Origin: Exiguobacterium marinum DSM 16307
GTDB taxonomy: Bacteria > Bacillota > Bacilli > Exiguobacteriales > Exiguobacteriaceae
Assembly (NCBI RefSeq): GCF_000620845.1
Contig: NZ_KK211189.1
Coordinates: 1,069,662 to 1,133,661 of the forward strand
Length of the DNA stretch: 64,000 nt
Reading direction: 5' to 3'
Under the pieces are notes generated by a model, which made no database searches, was not told the DNA's origin, and worked only from the letters and a program-made list of their open reading frames with translations. Positions 54,107 through 62,377 of the stretch are shown here, in pieces. The position numbers and the translations under genes are program-made. Every line of letters begins with the position of its first letter. The first letter of the stretch is position 1.

Positions 54107-54315
54107 ACTATATCCTCCTTTCTCATAGCGATATCCAATGCGACCCACTTATTTATATTTATTTTCCCAATTTTTTATTTCATAAACGGAATGAAATAAA
54201 TAGATTTTCAATAGATTATTGTTTTTTCAATTCAATACTGACCATGGGGTATCCATGTAGAAGGTAAAAAGTGAATTGTCGCGAAAAAAAAGTAGATAGC
54301 TGAAGGAGGGATTAA

Positions 54316-54756
54316 ATGAAGCAATACACGATTCGAAACAGAAGCGTCCCGCTTTCCTTACATGATGCGGTCATCACAGAAGCGGCAGTGACCGGTTCGA
54401 TGATACGTCTCGTATTTGCGGATGGAATCCGTGATTTGTTCAAGAAAGAACCTGTGTGGACAGGCCGCGCTACCGTGACGATTTCGAACGTGAACCGGGA
54501 TTCTTCGTCACTTACACGCTTTTGTGAAACGACCTATTTGATGTGTCCAATCGAGCAACTCAGTCAGTTCGTCAAAACGGGACGCTTCGAAATCGTAGAT
54601 GAGTTGTATGGTTATCGCCAGCTGTTATTCCGTTGCATGTGGTTGACCGATACGACGTGTGAGACGGTGGAGCTGAGTCTCTCCCATTCAAGTGAGCTCG
54701 TCATCCGATGGGAAGACGAGCCGATCGAAGAAATGTATGGATCTGAATCATTTTGA
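54316..54756 (+). CDS. Hypothetical protein, 146 residues
   Basis: I do not recognise the family. It is a soluble, probably beta-rich protein of even composition with four cysteines (one in RFCETTYLMC, two in CMW and TTCETV), no signal peptide and no helix long enough to span a membrane. ATG with AAGGAGGGA five to six bases upstream and codon use like its neighbours support a real gene. Single-gene unit. Confidence 0.65.
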   Translation: MKQYTIRNRSVPLSLHDAVITEAAVTGSMIRLVFADGIRDLFKKEPVWTGRATVTISNVNRDSSSLTRFCETTYLMCPIEQLSQFVKTGRFEIVDELYGYRQLLFRCMWLTDTTCETVELSLSHSSELVIRWEDEPIEEMYGSESF

Positions 54757-54841
54757 AGAAATCGTAAGTCCTACATGTTGGGCGACTGCTCTCGCGACGT
54801 CTTGTTTTGATCGATAATCCGTTATCATTTCTTCTGCTTAA

Positions 54842-54888
54842 AACACCCCATAGCAAGTGGAATTTAGTTTCCACTGCTATGGGGTGTT
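54842..54888 (-). terminator. Strong hairpin terminator of the DUF5692 gene
   Basis: Arms AACACCCCATAGCA and TGCTATGGGGTGTT (14 pairs) with further pairing of GTGGAA and TTCCAC inside; it adjoins the stop at 54890 and is followed on the minus strand by TTTTAAG. Confidence 0.82.
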
Positions 54889-54889
54889 G

Positions 54890-55834
54890 TCATGCTGTCT
54901 TTGGATTAGGTGATTCTGTTTCTCGTAACGCATCGACTTGTTTATATTCTTCGGTATCGGTCCACATCTCATCTTTCAACGGATTGAGACGTCGTTTGAC
55001 GATGCGTGACACCTGCATGACGGCGAGGACGACGTTTAGAGCGAGACTGATGATTGCGAGCGTCCAGTTCGCTGCCGGGTTATAGGAGACGCTGACGTTA
55101 AACGTACTACCGACCGCAAAGAAGTAAGGGAACGTCATGACCCACATCATCCAAATTGTGAGTGTCTGGGCTCTGTTTTGCATCCACGTCCCTTTCGCCC
55201 AAAGAAGGGCCGGAATCGTTGCGGCGATATTCAACGCGAATCCGGAATAGAACGCGTTGCCGGGTGCGCAAGAGTAAACATAGGAGATGTTCCAAATCCC
55301 GTATGCGATGATCCACAACTTCGTCTGGTCCGGCCAAATCATGTCCACTTTCTTACCGGACGTCGCAAAGATGCCGAACCATCCACAGATCAGGAGGACG
55401 TTCAAAATACCGGCGACGGCGTTCACGTAGTTCCAACCACCGGAGATATAGTACATGCCATCGACGACCCCTTCAAATCCCATGAATCCGACTTGAAATT
55501 CCCGGATGACCGCCTCGATGATATTGATAGCGAGAATGGCTGGAACGAGTACTAAATACCAAGGGTGCTTCTTATGGTAGTTCGTGAAGCGGATGACCAT
55601 ATAAATTAGTGCGCCGGTCAATGCGGAATACACTTTCACCCAATGGAACCAAGACGTTATTTCTGATTCGACGACGAACAGCCAAATCGGAGTCAAGGCG
55701 ATTGGAAGCGCGATGAATAGGAGTTGACTCGCTCGTTTACCGGAACGGACGAACTCATTCAACCCAATCAAAAGCCCAAGTACGACGAACCACATGACGA
55801 CGTTATGCCAAGGAATCGACTCAAAGAAAAACAT
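54890..55834 (-). CDS. DUF5692-family multipass membrane protein
   Basis: A 314-residue membrane protein with about eight to nine transmembrane helices from ~10 to ~290 and a charged C-terminal tail. The start FFFESIPWHNVVMWFVV and the block YSCAPGNAFYSGFALN resemble DUF5692 proteins, whose role is unknown. ATG at 55834, nine bases after AAAGGAG, is used instead of a longer frame. Its promoter carries a perfect cre box and a TetR-type operator; the TetR gene is divergent, so it is the likely regulator. Confidence 0.75.
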   Translation of the reverse strand: MFFFESIPWHNVVMWFVVLGLLIGLNEFVRSGKRASQLLFIALPIALTPIWLFVVESEITSWFHWVKVYSALTGALIYMVIRFTNYHKKHPWYLVLVPAILAINIIEAVIREFQVGFMGFEGVVDGMYYISGGWNYVNAVAGILNVLLICGWFGIFATSGKKVDMIWPDQTKLWIIAYGIWNISYVYSCAPGNAFYSGFALNIAATIPALLWAKGTWMQNRAQTLTIWMMWVMTFPYFFAVGSTFNVSVSYNPAANWTLAIISLALNVVLAVMQVSRIVKRRLNPLKDEMWTDTEEYKQVDALRETESPNPKTA

Positions 55835-55885
55835 AAAACGACACTCCTTTCGAAAATGAGATGATATGAAATAAATGCAATGGAT

Positions 55886-55911
55886 AAACATACCGAACGT
55901 TCGTTATGTTT
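55886..55911. promoter_or_regulatory. TetR-type operator
   Basis: A 26-base dyad with core CGAACGTTCG flanked by AAACATA and TATGTTT, imperfect at one pair only. It lies just after the predicted start of the DUF5692 transcript and before the TetR gene. Confidence 0.72.
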
Positions 55912-55920
55912 ATGTGAAAA

Positions 55921-55949
55921 GTGTAACAATATATTGTAAGCGCTGTCAA
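55921..55949 (-). promoter_or_regulatory. Promoter of the DUF5692 gene
   Basis: On the minus strand a consensus TTGACA (55949-55944) and TTACAC (55926-55921) are 17 bases apart. Confidence 0.7.
55935..55948 (+). promoter_or_regulatory. Perfect cre box in the DUF5692 promoter
   Basis: TGTAAGCGCTGTCA fits the CcpA consensus TGWAANCGNTNWCA at every position and overlaps the -35 element and spacer, a position expected for repression. Confidence 0.75.
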
Positions 55950-56035
55950 TAGAAGTCGCGGGCTCACACGGAAGTGTCGAAAGTTCGCCACATCATTATG
56001 ATATAATGAGCGATGAGAATAGAGGAAGGTGTTGG

Positions 56036-56650
56036 ATGATGATGAACGAAGGGAAGTTGAAAATCTTACAAGCTGCGCGTGAAATCATTGTCGAACAGGG
56101 CATCAAAGGCACGACGCTTCGAGGAATTGCGGAGCGGGCCGGATTCAGTACGGGTGCGATCTATCATTACTACACGTCAAAAGAGGCAATCCTTTATGAC
56201 GTGATGGACGAGGGCCTCGGTGAGGTCAAACGAATCGAGACCGTTTCTCAGGATGATCAGAAGGAAGCGGCGGTAATCATCCAAGAAATTTATGAAGGCA
56301 TGCAGGAACGGTTTCAAAAGGATGCGGAGAGCCGACTCCAGTTTTATCTCGCTCATGAAGCGATGATTGGAAATGAAGATATTCAACAGAAGTTCAAAGT
56401 GAAGTATGAAGATTGGATCACGCGGATTGAGGCCATTTTTGTACGGGCTTACGGTGTCAAACAAGGACCGATGACCCGGGCGGTCGCCACGTGGACGATG
56501 GCCGGGATCGATGGGATGGTCCTCCAGACCCTACTTCGGACGGGAACAATTGAACCGGAATATACGAATCGTGTGCTTCATTATTTATTGACCGAAGGGT
56601 TCCCGCACTTTTTTCAACTCATTCGTTCGAAAGAAACGGATTATGAGTAA
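56036..56650 (+). CDS. TetR-family transcriptional regulator
   Basis: A 204-residue regulator. The N-terminal HTH is typical: KILQAAREIIVEQGIKG, then LRGIAERAGFSTGAIYHYY with TSKEAIL. The C-terminal ligand domain is family-poor in sequence, so the inducer is unknown. One of three consecutive ATG codons (56036, 56039, 56042) is the start; the first is six bases after GAGGAAGG. A TATAAT lies at 56002-56007. It is divergent from the DUF5692 gene across a 201-base control region. Confidence 0.88.
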   Translation: MMMNEGKLKILQAAREIIVEQGIKGTTLRGIAERAGFSTGAIYHYYTSKEAILYDVMDEGLGEVKRIETVSQDDQKEAAVIIQEIYEGMQERFQKDAESRLQFYLAHEAMIGNEDIQQKFKVKYEDWITRIEAIFVRAYGVKQGPMTRAVATWTMAGIDGMVLQTLLRTGTIEPEYTNRVLHYLLTEGFPHFFQLIRSKETDYE

Positions 56651-56734
56651 TGTCAGTTGATACAATCCGACGGACATAATAGAATAGATGAGTGATTTTG
56701 TTGGACTGTATGGATGAAAGGAACTGATTTTACG

Positions 56735-57727
56735 ATGAAAGAAAACTTTTGGCGCGACCTTCCGCGTCCGTTCTTTATACTTGCCCCGATGGAAGATGTG
56801 ACCGATGTCGTCTTCCGTCATGTCGTCGCCCATGCGGGACGCCCGGACGTCTTCTTTACGGAATTCGCGAACTCGGACAGCTATTGCCATCCGGAAGGGA
56901 AAGGCAGCCTCCGTGGCCGTTTGACGTTCACCGAGGACGAGCAGCCGATGGTCGCCCACATCTGGGGAGACAATCCGGAATACTTCCGTCAAATGAGTAT
57001 CGGGATGGCTGAGATGGGCTATAAAGGACTCGATATCAACATGGGTTGCCCGGTACCGAACGTCGCGAAACGCGGAAAAGGGAGCGGCCTCATTCTCCGT
57101 CCGGAAGTGGCAGCCGAACTCATTCAAGCAGCGAAAGCCGGTGGACTCCCGGTCAGCGTCAAGACGCGACTCGGCTACTCGAAGCTCGATGAGTGGCGTG
57201 ACTGGTTGACGCATATCTTGAAACAAGACATCGCCAACTTGTCCATTCACTTACGGACACGCTCGGAGATGAGTAAAGTCGACGCGCACTGGGAAATGAT
57301 CCCGGACATCGTGAAGCTACGAGACGAGATCGCACCGGATACGCTCATCACAATCAATGGAGACATCCTCGACCGTCAAATGGGACTCGAGCTCGTTAAG
57401 AAATACGGGGTCGATGGCGTCATGATCGGTCGCGGGATTTTCAAGAACCCGTTCGCATTCGAGAAAGAGCCACGCGAGCACTCGATGGAAGAACATCTCG
57501 ATCTGTTGCGTCTGCAACTGGACCTTCAAGATAAATTCCAAGAAGACGTGCCGCGTTCGATTTCGAACTTGCACCGTTTCTTCAAAATTTATGTCAAAGG
57601 GTTCCCCGGGGCGAGCGAACTTCGCCATCACTTGATGGAAACGAAATCGACGGATGAGGTACGGTCGCTACTTGATGCCTTTGTCGAGAAATATCATGAA
57701 GAAGAGGCAGCGCTCGCTGCCGAATAA
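56735..57727 (+). CDS. tRNA-dihydrouridine synthase
   Basis: A 330-residue flavoenzyme that reduces uridine in tRNA D-loops. Seen: LAPMEDVTD at the start, [21 protein letters not shown] with the catalytic cysteine (MGCPVP), SVKTRLGY, and [19 protein letters not shown] at 56735 is preferred to one seven codons upstream because homologues start at [10 protein letters not shown]; the ribosome site (AAAGGA) is then somewhat distant. The branch appears to be the Gram-positive DusB/DusC-like group, not assigned further. Confidence 0.9.
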   Translation: MKENFWRDLPRPFFILAPMEDVTDVVFRHVVAHAGRPDVFFTEFANSDSYCHPEGKGSLRGRLTFTEDEQPMVAHIWGDNPEYFRQMSIGMAEMGYKGLDINMGCPVPNVAKRGKGSGLILRPEVAAELIQAAKAGGLPVSVKTRLGYSKLDEWRDWLTHILKQDIANLSIHLRTRSEMSKVDAHWEMIPDIVKLRDEIAPDTLITINGDILDRQMGLELVKKYGVDGVMIGRGIFKNPFAFEKEPREHSMEEHLDLLRLQLDLQDKFQEDVPRSISNLHRFFKIYVKGFPGASELRHHLMETKSTDEVRSLLDAFVEKYHEEEAALAAE

Positions 57728-57737
57728 TAAGACAAAG

Positions 57738-57768
57738 AATGCCTAGTGTGAATCACTTGGCATTTTTT
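57738..57768 (+). terminator. Intrinsic terminator of the dihydrouridine synthase gene
   Basis: AATGCCTAGTG pairs with CACTTGGCATT (one G-U) around a 5-base loop, followed by six T. Confidence 0.88.
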
Positions 57769-57801
57769 CTTGCCTTATAACCAAAAATAGGATATTTTTG
57801 A

Positions 57802-57820
57802 TATATCGGATGACGATATA
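57802..57820. promoter_or_regulatory. Candidate PadR operator (second copy of TATCG-N5-CGATA)
   Basis: TATATCG-GATGA-CGATATA is a perfect 7+7 inverted repeat 29 bases before the PadR start. Its core TATCG-N5-CGATA is the same as the palindrome before the other PadR gene at 677-691. Confidence 0.6.
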
Positions 57821-57849
57821 ACGAATAACGATACAAAGGAGCAGGATAC

Positions 57850-58173
57850 GTGACGCAACAGTCAAGTACAGGCGCATTAACCGAGGCAGTCTATTATATA
57901 TTACTCTCCCTGCAAGTCCCGAGGCACGGGTACGGCATAATGCAATTTGTCCAGGAACTGAGTCATGGGCGAGTTCAGCTTGCACCCGGTACATTATATG
58001 GGGCTCTTAGTAGTTTAGTCGAAAGAGGCTGGATTGAGGCACTCGAAGGAACAGGGCGGAAGAAAGAGTATGAGATCACGGAAACTGGTCGAGAGGCACT
58101 TCGGTCAGAATTAAGACGGCTAGAAGAACTAGTGCAACACGGACATGAATGGACGAAGGAGTTGGATACATGA
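57850..58173 (+). CDS. PadR-family transcriptional regulator paired with DUF2812
   Basis: A 107-residue winged-helix regulator with the PadR motif HGYGIMQFVQE, then APGTLYGALSSLVERGWIEAL. The start is GTG at 57850, with AAAGGAG about ten bases upstream. It overlaps the DUF2812 gene by four bases (ATGA), a well-known pairing in Firmicutes in which the PadR protein probably controls the membrane partner. Likely autoregulated through the upstream palindrome. Confidence 0.88.
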   Translation: MTQQSSTGALTEAVYYILLSLQVPRHGYGIMQFVQELSHGRVQLAPGTLYGALSSLVERGWIEALEGTGRKKEYEITETGREALRSELRRLEELVQHGHEWTKELDT

Positions 58174-58706
58174 AGACGAAAACGGTCTATCGCATATTTG
58201 TTGATTATGAGAAGGAAGAGAAGTGGCTCAATGAGATGGCTCAAACCGGATGGGCGCTCGAATCCTTTCGTTTGATGCGATATGTGTTCAAACAAGTTGA
58301 ACCTGGGACGTTCACCTACCGAATCGAATTGTTGTCCAACTTACCTTCGCACCCCGAGTCGAAGGCGTATATGGCATTCTTAGATGAAGTTGGAGTCGAA
58401 GTGGTCGATACGTCGTATCGGTGGATCTTTTTACGAAAACGAACGAGTGACGGACCGTTCCAATTGTATTCGGATTTTGATTCGATGATTCAGCGAGAAA
58501 AACGAATCATCCAACTGTATGGCGCAGTGGGACTCGCCAACTTTGTTGCCGTGGTAGCAAACCTCTCAAATCCATTTGCACAGTGGCTTATTCTATTGAA
58601 CGTAGTCGTCGTCGCGATGTTGGCCTATGCGGTCCAACATCATACTCGGAAAGTCAGGACACTAAAAGGTCTCAAAGCGATTGGAGAGATGAAGTCGTCA
58701 GATTGA
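58170..58706 (+). CDS. DUF2812-family membrane protein
   Basis: A 178-residue protein. The N-terminal ~110 residues carry the DUF2812 signature (EEKWLNEMAQTGWALESF and YRIELLSN); two adjacent transmembrane helices follow (~118-137 and ~138-158). Its role is unknown. ATG at 58170 overlaps the PadR stop, which means tight translational coupling. A 56-residue membrane protein gene follows 23 bases later. Confidence 0.85.
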   Translation: MKTKTVYRIFVDYEKEEKWLNEMAQTGWALESFRLMRYVFKQVEPGTFTYRIELLSNLPSHPESKAYMAFLDEVGVEVVDTSYRWIFLRKRTSDGPFQLYSDFDSMIQREKRIIQLYGAVGLANFVAVVANLSNPFAQWLILLNVVVVAMLAYAVQHHTRKVRTLKGLKAIGEMKSSD

Positions 58707-58729
58707 GCGCATGGGTTAGGAGGAGCAAG

Positions 58730-58900
58730 ATGGATTCACCAGAATGGAAAGACTGTATCATTTGTTTTGGATTGATTGCGGGGACGACACTCGGTGTAAT
58801 CCTCTCGTTCTTCTTCGGTGTTCAGTTGACGTACGGGATCGCGAGCGGAGCGATGCTAGGATATGTCGGAGGGCTTGTTGCATCGATTTGGAAAAAATGA
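58730..58900 (+). CDS. Small 56-residue membrane protein
   Basis: A gene with ATG at 58730 and AGGAGGAG six to seven bases upstream. The product has two transmembrane helices (~10-30 and ~33-53) joined by a very short turn, with a charged start MDSPEWKD and the basic end IWKK. No family is known to me. Position and spacing suggest it is a third member of the PadR-DUF2812 operon. Confidence 0.68.
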   Translation: MDSPEWKDCIICFGLIAGTTLGVILSFFFGVQLTYGIASGAMLGYVGGLVASIWKK

Positions 58901-58973
58901 CTATTTTGTAAAAAGGGAAATCTGAAGTGTGTACCGAATTTCTGTATAACAAACGACAGAGGAGCGGATCAAT

Positions 58974-59624
58974 ATGGAACGGAAGATTACCGTTAAAGGG
59001 ACAGGGAACGTCTCATCTCGACCGGATTTGATTGTGATTCACATGGACCTCGTCTCGAAAGCGCCACGATACGAAGATACGATGACCGAGGCAGCAAGTG
59101 CGGTGTCCCATCTTCAAAAAACCATCACGCGCGCGGGTTTTGACAAGACGGAACTCAAAACGAGTGACTTTTCTATCGATACGGAATATGAGAGCTATCG
59201 CGATCGAGATGAGAATTATCGGTCGCGGTTTGTCGGATACGTCTGTAAGCAGAAAACAAAGCTCGAATTTTCACTCGACACGTCCAAATTATCGAACGTC
59301 ATCGAACAAATCAGTCAATCTCGCGCAAATCCGACACTCTCTATTCGTTTCACGATGAAAGATCCGAATGCGATCGAAGATCAGCTATTGGTGAGTGCTG
59401 CAGAGAATGTATTGAAACGAGCAGAACTTCTTGCGAAAGGAGCAGGCGCCGAACTCGGGGACTTGCTTCAAATTGACTATACGTGGGGGGAGATTCATCT
59501 GTTCTCGCCTACGAACGTCCTTTATAGCCAGGACATCGTCTATTCGGAATCACGGATGCCTGAACTTGAGCCAGATGACATTGATGTCAGTGATTCGGCG
59601 ACATTCGTCTGGAGTTTGAAATGA
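58974..59624 (+). CDS. SIMPL-domain (DUF541) protein
   Basis: A 216-residue protein of the SIMPL/BP26 family: ITVKGTGNVSSRPD at the start, the NPTLSIRFTMKDP and AAENVLKRAELLAKGAGAELG segments later. Family members form channel-like oligomers in Gram-negatives and are often exported, but no signal peptide is present here, so this copy is probably cytoplasmic. GAGGAG precedes the ATG. It overlaps the next gene by four bases. Confidence 0.83.
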   Translation: MERKITVKGTGNVSSRPDLIVIHMDLVSKAPRYEDTMTEAASAVSHLQKTITRAGFDKTELKTSDFSIDTEYESYRDRDENYRSRFVGYVCKQKTKLEFSLDTSKLSNVIEQISQSRANPTLSIRFTMKDPNAIEDQLLVSAAENVLKRAELLAKGAGAELGDLLQIDYTWGEIHLFSPTNVLYSQDIVYSESRMPELEPDDIDVSDSATFVWSLK

Positions 59625-60061
59625 GGCGACTGATTTTCTTGATTCTCCTTTCACTCTCGATTGCGGTGCCCGTATCTGCCCTTTCCTGGGCCTACACGTT
59701 TGTCGTGTTCGACCGAAACGCATATGAAGTGCTCGACACAACAATCGATGAGGGTTCGCTCGGTGACGTGATCGGTGAAGTGGGAACAACGGTCAACGAC
59801 GAGACGGGACGATACTACGGGAATGCCTCGAACGGATATCCGATCGGGACAGCGTATCGTGAAGTCGACGGGGAGTCCGTGGAGAACGTCATCGCGGTCG
59901 AAGACGGCTCAGAATGGAAACGAGCGGAGTATCGATTCGAAGCACCGTACCATTCACGTGACTTTATCAAATTCTTCGGTTACAGCCTACTTGGAATGGG
60001 CATCATCATGATAAGTGCGACGCTCTTCAAGCGAAGTTCACTGTACAAAAAAGAAGAATGA
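59621..60061 (+). CDS. Membrane protein of unknown function (coupled to SIMPL gene)
   Basis: A 146-residue protein with an N-terminal helix or signal anchor (~4-27), an acidic external domain (~30-118) and a C-terminal helix (~119-136) with the basic tail FKRSSLYKK. I cannot name the family; the layout resembles DUF3592-type proteins, but without a matching motif. ATG overlaps the SIMPL stop (ATGA). A role together with the SIMPL protein is inferred from coupling. Confidence 0.65.
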   Translation: MRRLIFLILLSLSIAVPVSALSWAYTFVVFDRNAYEVLDTTIDEGSLGDVIGEVGTTVNDETGRYYGNASNGYPIGTAYREVDGESVENVIAVEDGSEWKRAEYRFEAPYHSRDFIKFFGYSLLGMGIIMISATLFKRSSLYKKEE

Positions 60062-60117
60062 ACGAACGTGGAAATGGGAAGGGTGATAAAGAGAAGTTCG
60101 GTAAAGGGGGATTCACC

Positions 60118-60585
60118 ATGAACATTTTGATTATTTTTGACTCACTATATGGTCATACAGAGAAGATTGCCCATGCGATGCAGGAAGAACTGTCAAAGGG
60201 ACATGAAGCACGTATGGAACACGTATTGAATATCGGATTGGGAGATCTCGCGCACATTGATCTCGTTGTGATCGGTTCACCGACGCATGGAGGGTATGAA
60301 ACCGAGGACATTAAAGTGTTTTTAGACGGAATCTCAGACAATGCCCTACGAGGGAAGCAGACGGCTGCGTTTGATACGAGTGTCGTCAAAGAAAAACAAA
60401 ATCCGATTCTCGGTAAAATCATCGACTGGTTCGGTCATGCGGTAAACCGCGTCGAAGGGGAAATGATTGAAAAAGGCGCAACGAACGTTCAAAAAGAATC
60501 GTTCTTGGTTGATGGGGAGACGGAGATGTTGAAAGAAGGCGAACTCGAACGCGCGAAAGCGTGGGCGCGAGAGTTGGTGAATTAA
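60118..60585 (+). CDS. Flavodoxin-family protein
   Basis: A 155-residue FMN-binding protein with the phosphate loop FDSLYGHTEKIAHAM at the start and IGSPTHGGYETEDIK as the second FMN contact. It could pass electrons to partners such as the NOS oxygenase, which lacks its own reductase domain, though the gene is 38 kb away. ATG at 60118 follows AAAGGGGG. Last gene of the run; terminator follows. Confidence 0.85.
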   Translation: MNILIIFDSLYGHTEKIAHAMQEELSKGHEARMEHVLNIGLGDLAHIDLVVIGSPTHGGYETEDIKVFLDGISDNALRGKQTAAFDTSVVKEKQNPILGKIIDWFGHAVNRVEGEMIEKGATNVQKESFLVDGETEMLKEGELERAKAWARELVN

Positions 60586-60593
60586 TTAGTGAT

Positions 60594-60623
60594 ACGCATT
60601 CCATTATCGGGATGCGTTTTTTT
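60594..60623 (+). terminator. Intrinsic terminator of the flavodoxin gene
   Basis: ACGCATTCC pairs with GGGATGCGT (one G-U) around a 6-base loop, followed by seven T. Confidence 0.85.
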
Positions 60624-60699
60624 GATGGAATCGGACAAAAGATTTTGGAAAGCGGGTAAATATTAAGTATCTAAACCTACCGAAAAGGAGTTGGTTGTG

Positions 60700-61098
60700 A
60701 TGAGAAAAATGGAACGTGATGTATTCGTCGGTTGGATTGTCGTCTTGTTAGTCATTTTGGTGCATTTCCTCATCACCATCTCTCTCGGAAATTCGTACTT
60801 TGCCGAGAGTTCGTTGAATCGAATGATGTGGCTCTCCAGTTTTCCGGCATTTTTGATTACCTTCGTTGCAGCTTTTTTTCAAAAAACGAACACGATGATG
60901 TTGGCGGTTCGTCGGGGATTGCTATGGACCATTGAGTTGATTGTCGCTATTACCGTTCTCGCTTGGGTGTTCCGTTCATTTGAAGGATTGTATGCGTATG
61001 CCGGTCTGTATTGGTTGTTCGGTGCCGTCCTGATTGCGCCTATTTTCTATCTGATGGCATTCCGCCGCCAACATTCGAAACGGATCCGGACACCTTGA
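60700..61098 (+). CDS. Four-helix membrane protein, unknown
   Basis: A 132-residue protein with four hydrophobic helices (~9-30, ~44-63, ~75-94, ~101-121) and a basic C-terminus (RRQHSKRIR). No family recognised. An in-frame TTG precedes it but touches AAAAGGAG; ATG at 60700 is nine bases after that site. Single-gene unit closed by a terminator. Confidence 0.68.
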   Translation: MRKMERDVFVGWIVVLLVILVHFLITISLGNSYFAESSLNRMMWLSSFPAFLITFVAAFFQKTNTMMLAVRRGLLWTIELIVAITVLAWVFRSFEGLYAYAGLYWLFGAVLIAPIFYLMAFRRQHSKRIRTP

Positions 61099-61104
61099 CA
61101 GTAG

Positions 61105-61130
61105 CGCTTCCTTCTGAAGGAAGCGTTTTT
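61105..61130 (+). terminator. Intrinsic terminator after the four-helix protein gene
   Basis: CGCTTCCTTC and GAAGGAAGCG separated by one base, giving ~9 pairs, followed by five T. Confidence 0.8.
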
Positions 61131-61184
61131 AGATTGCCGTAGGATGGGAATGGGTGTAGAGAGTATAGATTGGAGGAGAGTGTG

Positions 61185-62297
61185 ATGAGCCAATATTTTT
61201 CATCATCCTATGAAGAATCACGAGAGAAATTTATGAATTTACTGTCTGAGGTGAAACGATTTTATCCGAAGGCAGAGCTGTTGACGCATTCGATTGGGGA
61301 CGAAAGTATCGACGTCATTTTAGGGGAGCCGAAACGGGATCGTAAAACAATGCTCCTCATGACGATTGGAGAACATGGGATTGAAGGATATGCGGGTGCT
61401 GCGGTGACTCACCAATTCGTTCGGACGCAACTCTCACATGTACGACATGAGACGACCGGCATTTGTCTCATCCATGCCGTCAATCCGTGGGGAATGAAAC
61501 ACTTCCGGCGGGTCAATGAGCACAATGTTGACTTGAATCGAAATTACGTCATCGACCGTGAATCGATTCCGTACAACGTCAATCGTGAATATGAACTGAT
61601 GCGCCATTTATTCGTTCCGGATGGGGTGATTGACGACTACCATGAAGCAAGGGAACAGATTTATTCATTCCTCGGTTCTGGAATCAAACTCGACGGATTC
61701 AAAGCGATGAGTGGGGCGAAAGGAATGGGGCAGTACCAATTCCCGAAAGGTGTCTATTATGGAGGAGATAAAGACGAGTCGTCAGCCACCTTCTTGAAAG
61801 GAATTCAACATGATTTGCTTGAACGCTACGGGAAAGTGGTGCATATGGACTGGCATACGGCACTCGGACCAACGAATGAGGTCACGATGGTCATCAGTAG
61901 GCGAGACGGACGAACTGAAGAAGAACTGAAACAGGCGTACGGTATCGACAACGTCAACGTGTATGATCCGGATAAGGTACTCGGAGACTCGACCAATCAT
62001 TTTTACTATGTACGCGACACGGAATATCCGGACAAACAGCTCGTCTCGGCACTGTTTGAATTCGGTACGTTCGGGACTTCAACGAAAGCCTCCATTCGTG
62101 AATTTCTCACGATTATCTTAGAAAACCGGCTGTACTTTGAAGGGACGAAAGACCCTGAAGCACGTAACGGGATTCAAAATGAGTTCATGGCAATGTTTTA
62201 TCCGGATGATCCGATCTGGCGGGAAGCCGTGTTGCGGGAAGGTGCGACAGCTATCGAAGGCTGTTTAAAAGGAGAGTCACTTTGGCGTGACGCATAG
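61185..62297 (+). CDS. DUF2817 (M14-like zinc carboxypeptidase fold) protein
   Basis: A 370-residue cytoplasmic protein of the DUF2817 family, related to M14 zinc carboxypeptidases. Likely zinc ligands are His and Glu in GEHGIEGYAG and His in HMDWHTALG; NPWGMKHFRRVNEHNVDLNRN is the M14-like substrate region. The general base glutamate may be in ALFEFGTFG. Substrate unknown. ATG at 61185 follows GGAGGAG; the earlier TTG lies in that site. Confidence 0.85.
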   Translation: MSQYFSSSYEESREKFMNLLSEVKRFYPKAELLTHSIGDESIDVILGEPKRDRKTMLLMTIGEHGIEGYAGAAVTHQFVRTQLSHVRHETTGICLIHAVNPWGMKHFRRVNEHNVDLNRNYVIDRESIPYNVNREYELMRHLFVPDGVIDDYHEAREQIYSFLGSGIKLDGFKAMSGAKGMGQYQFPKGVYYGGDKDESSATFLKGIQHDLLERYGKVVHMDWHTALGPTNEVTMVISRRDGRTEEELKQAYGIDNVNVYDPDKVLGDSTNHFYYVRDTEYPDKQLVSALFEFGTFGTSTKASIREFLTIILENRLYFEGTKDPEARNGIQNEFMAMFYPDDPIWREAVLREGATAIEGCLKGESLWRDA

Positions 62298-62377
62298 TAG
62301 GGTTTTTTGGAGTCGGAAACGGGAACAAGAAAGTTGTGAGTGTTTACGCTTAACATTGAAATAGTGGAGGGTTGATG

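Noticed and set aside
56585-57250. 221-residue open frame on the minus strand
   Set aside because: It lies antisense to the well-supported dihydrouridine synthase gene and has no family-like motifs or ribosome site.
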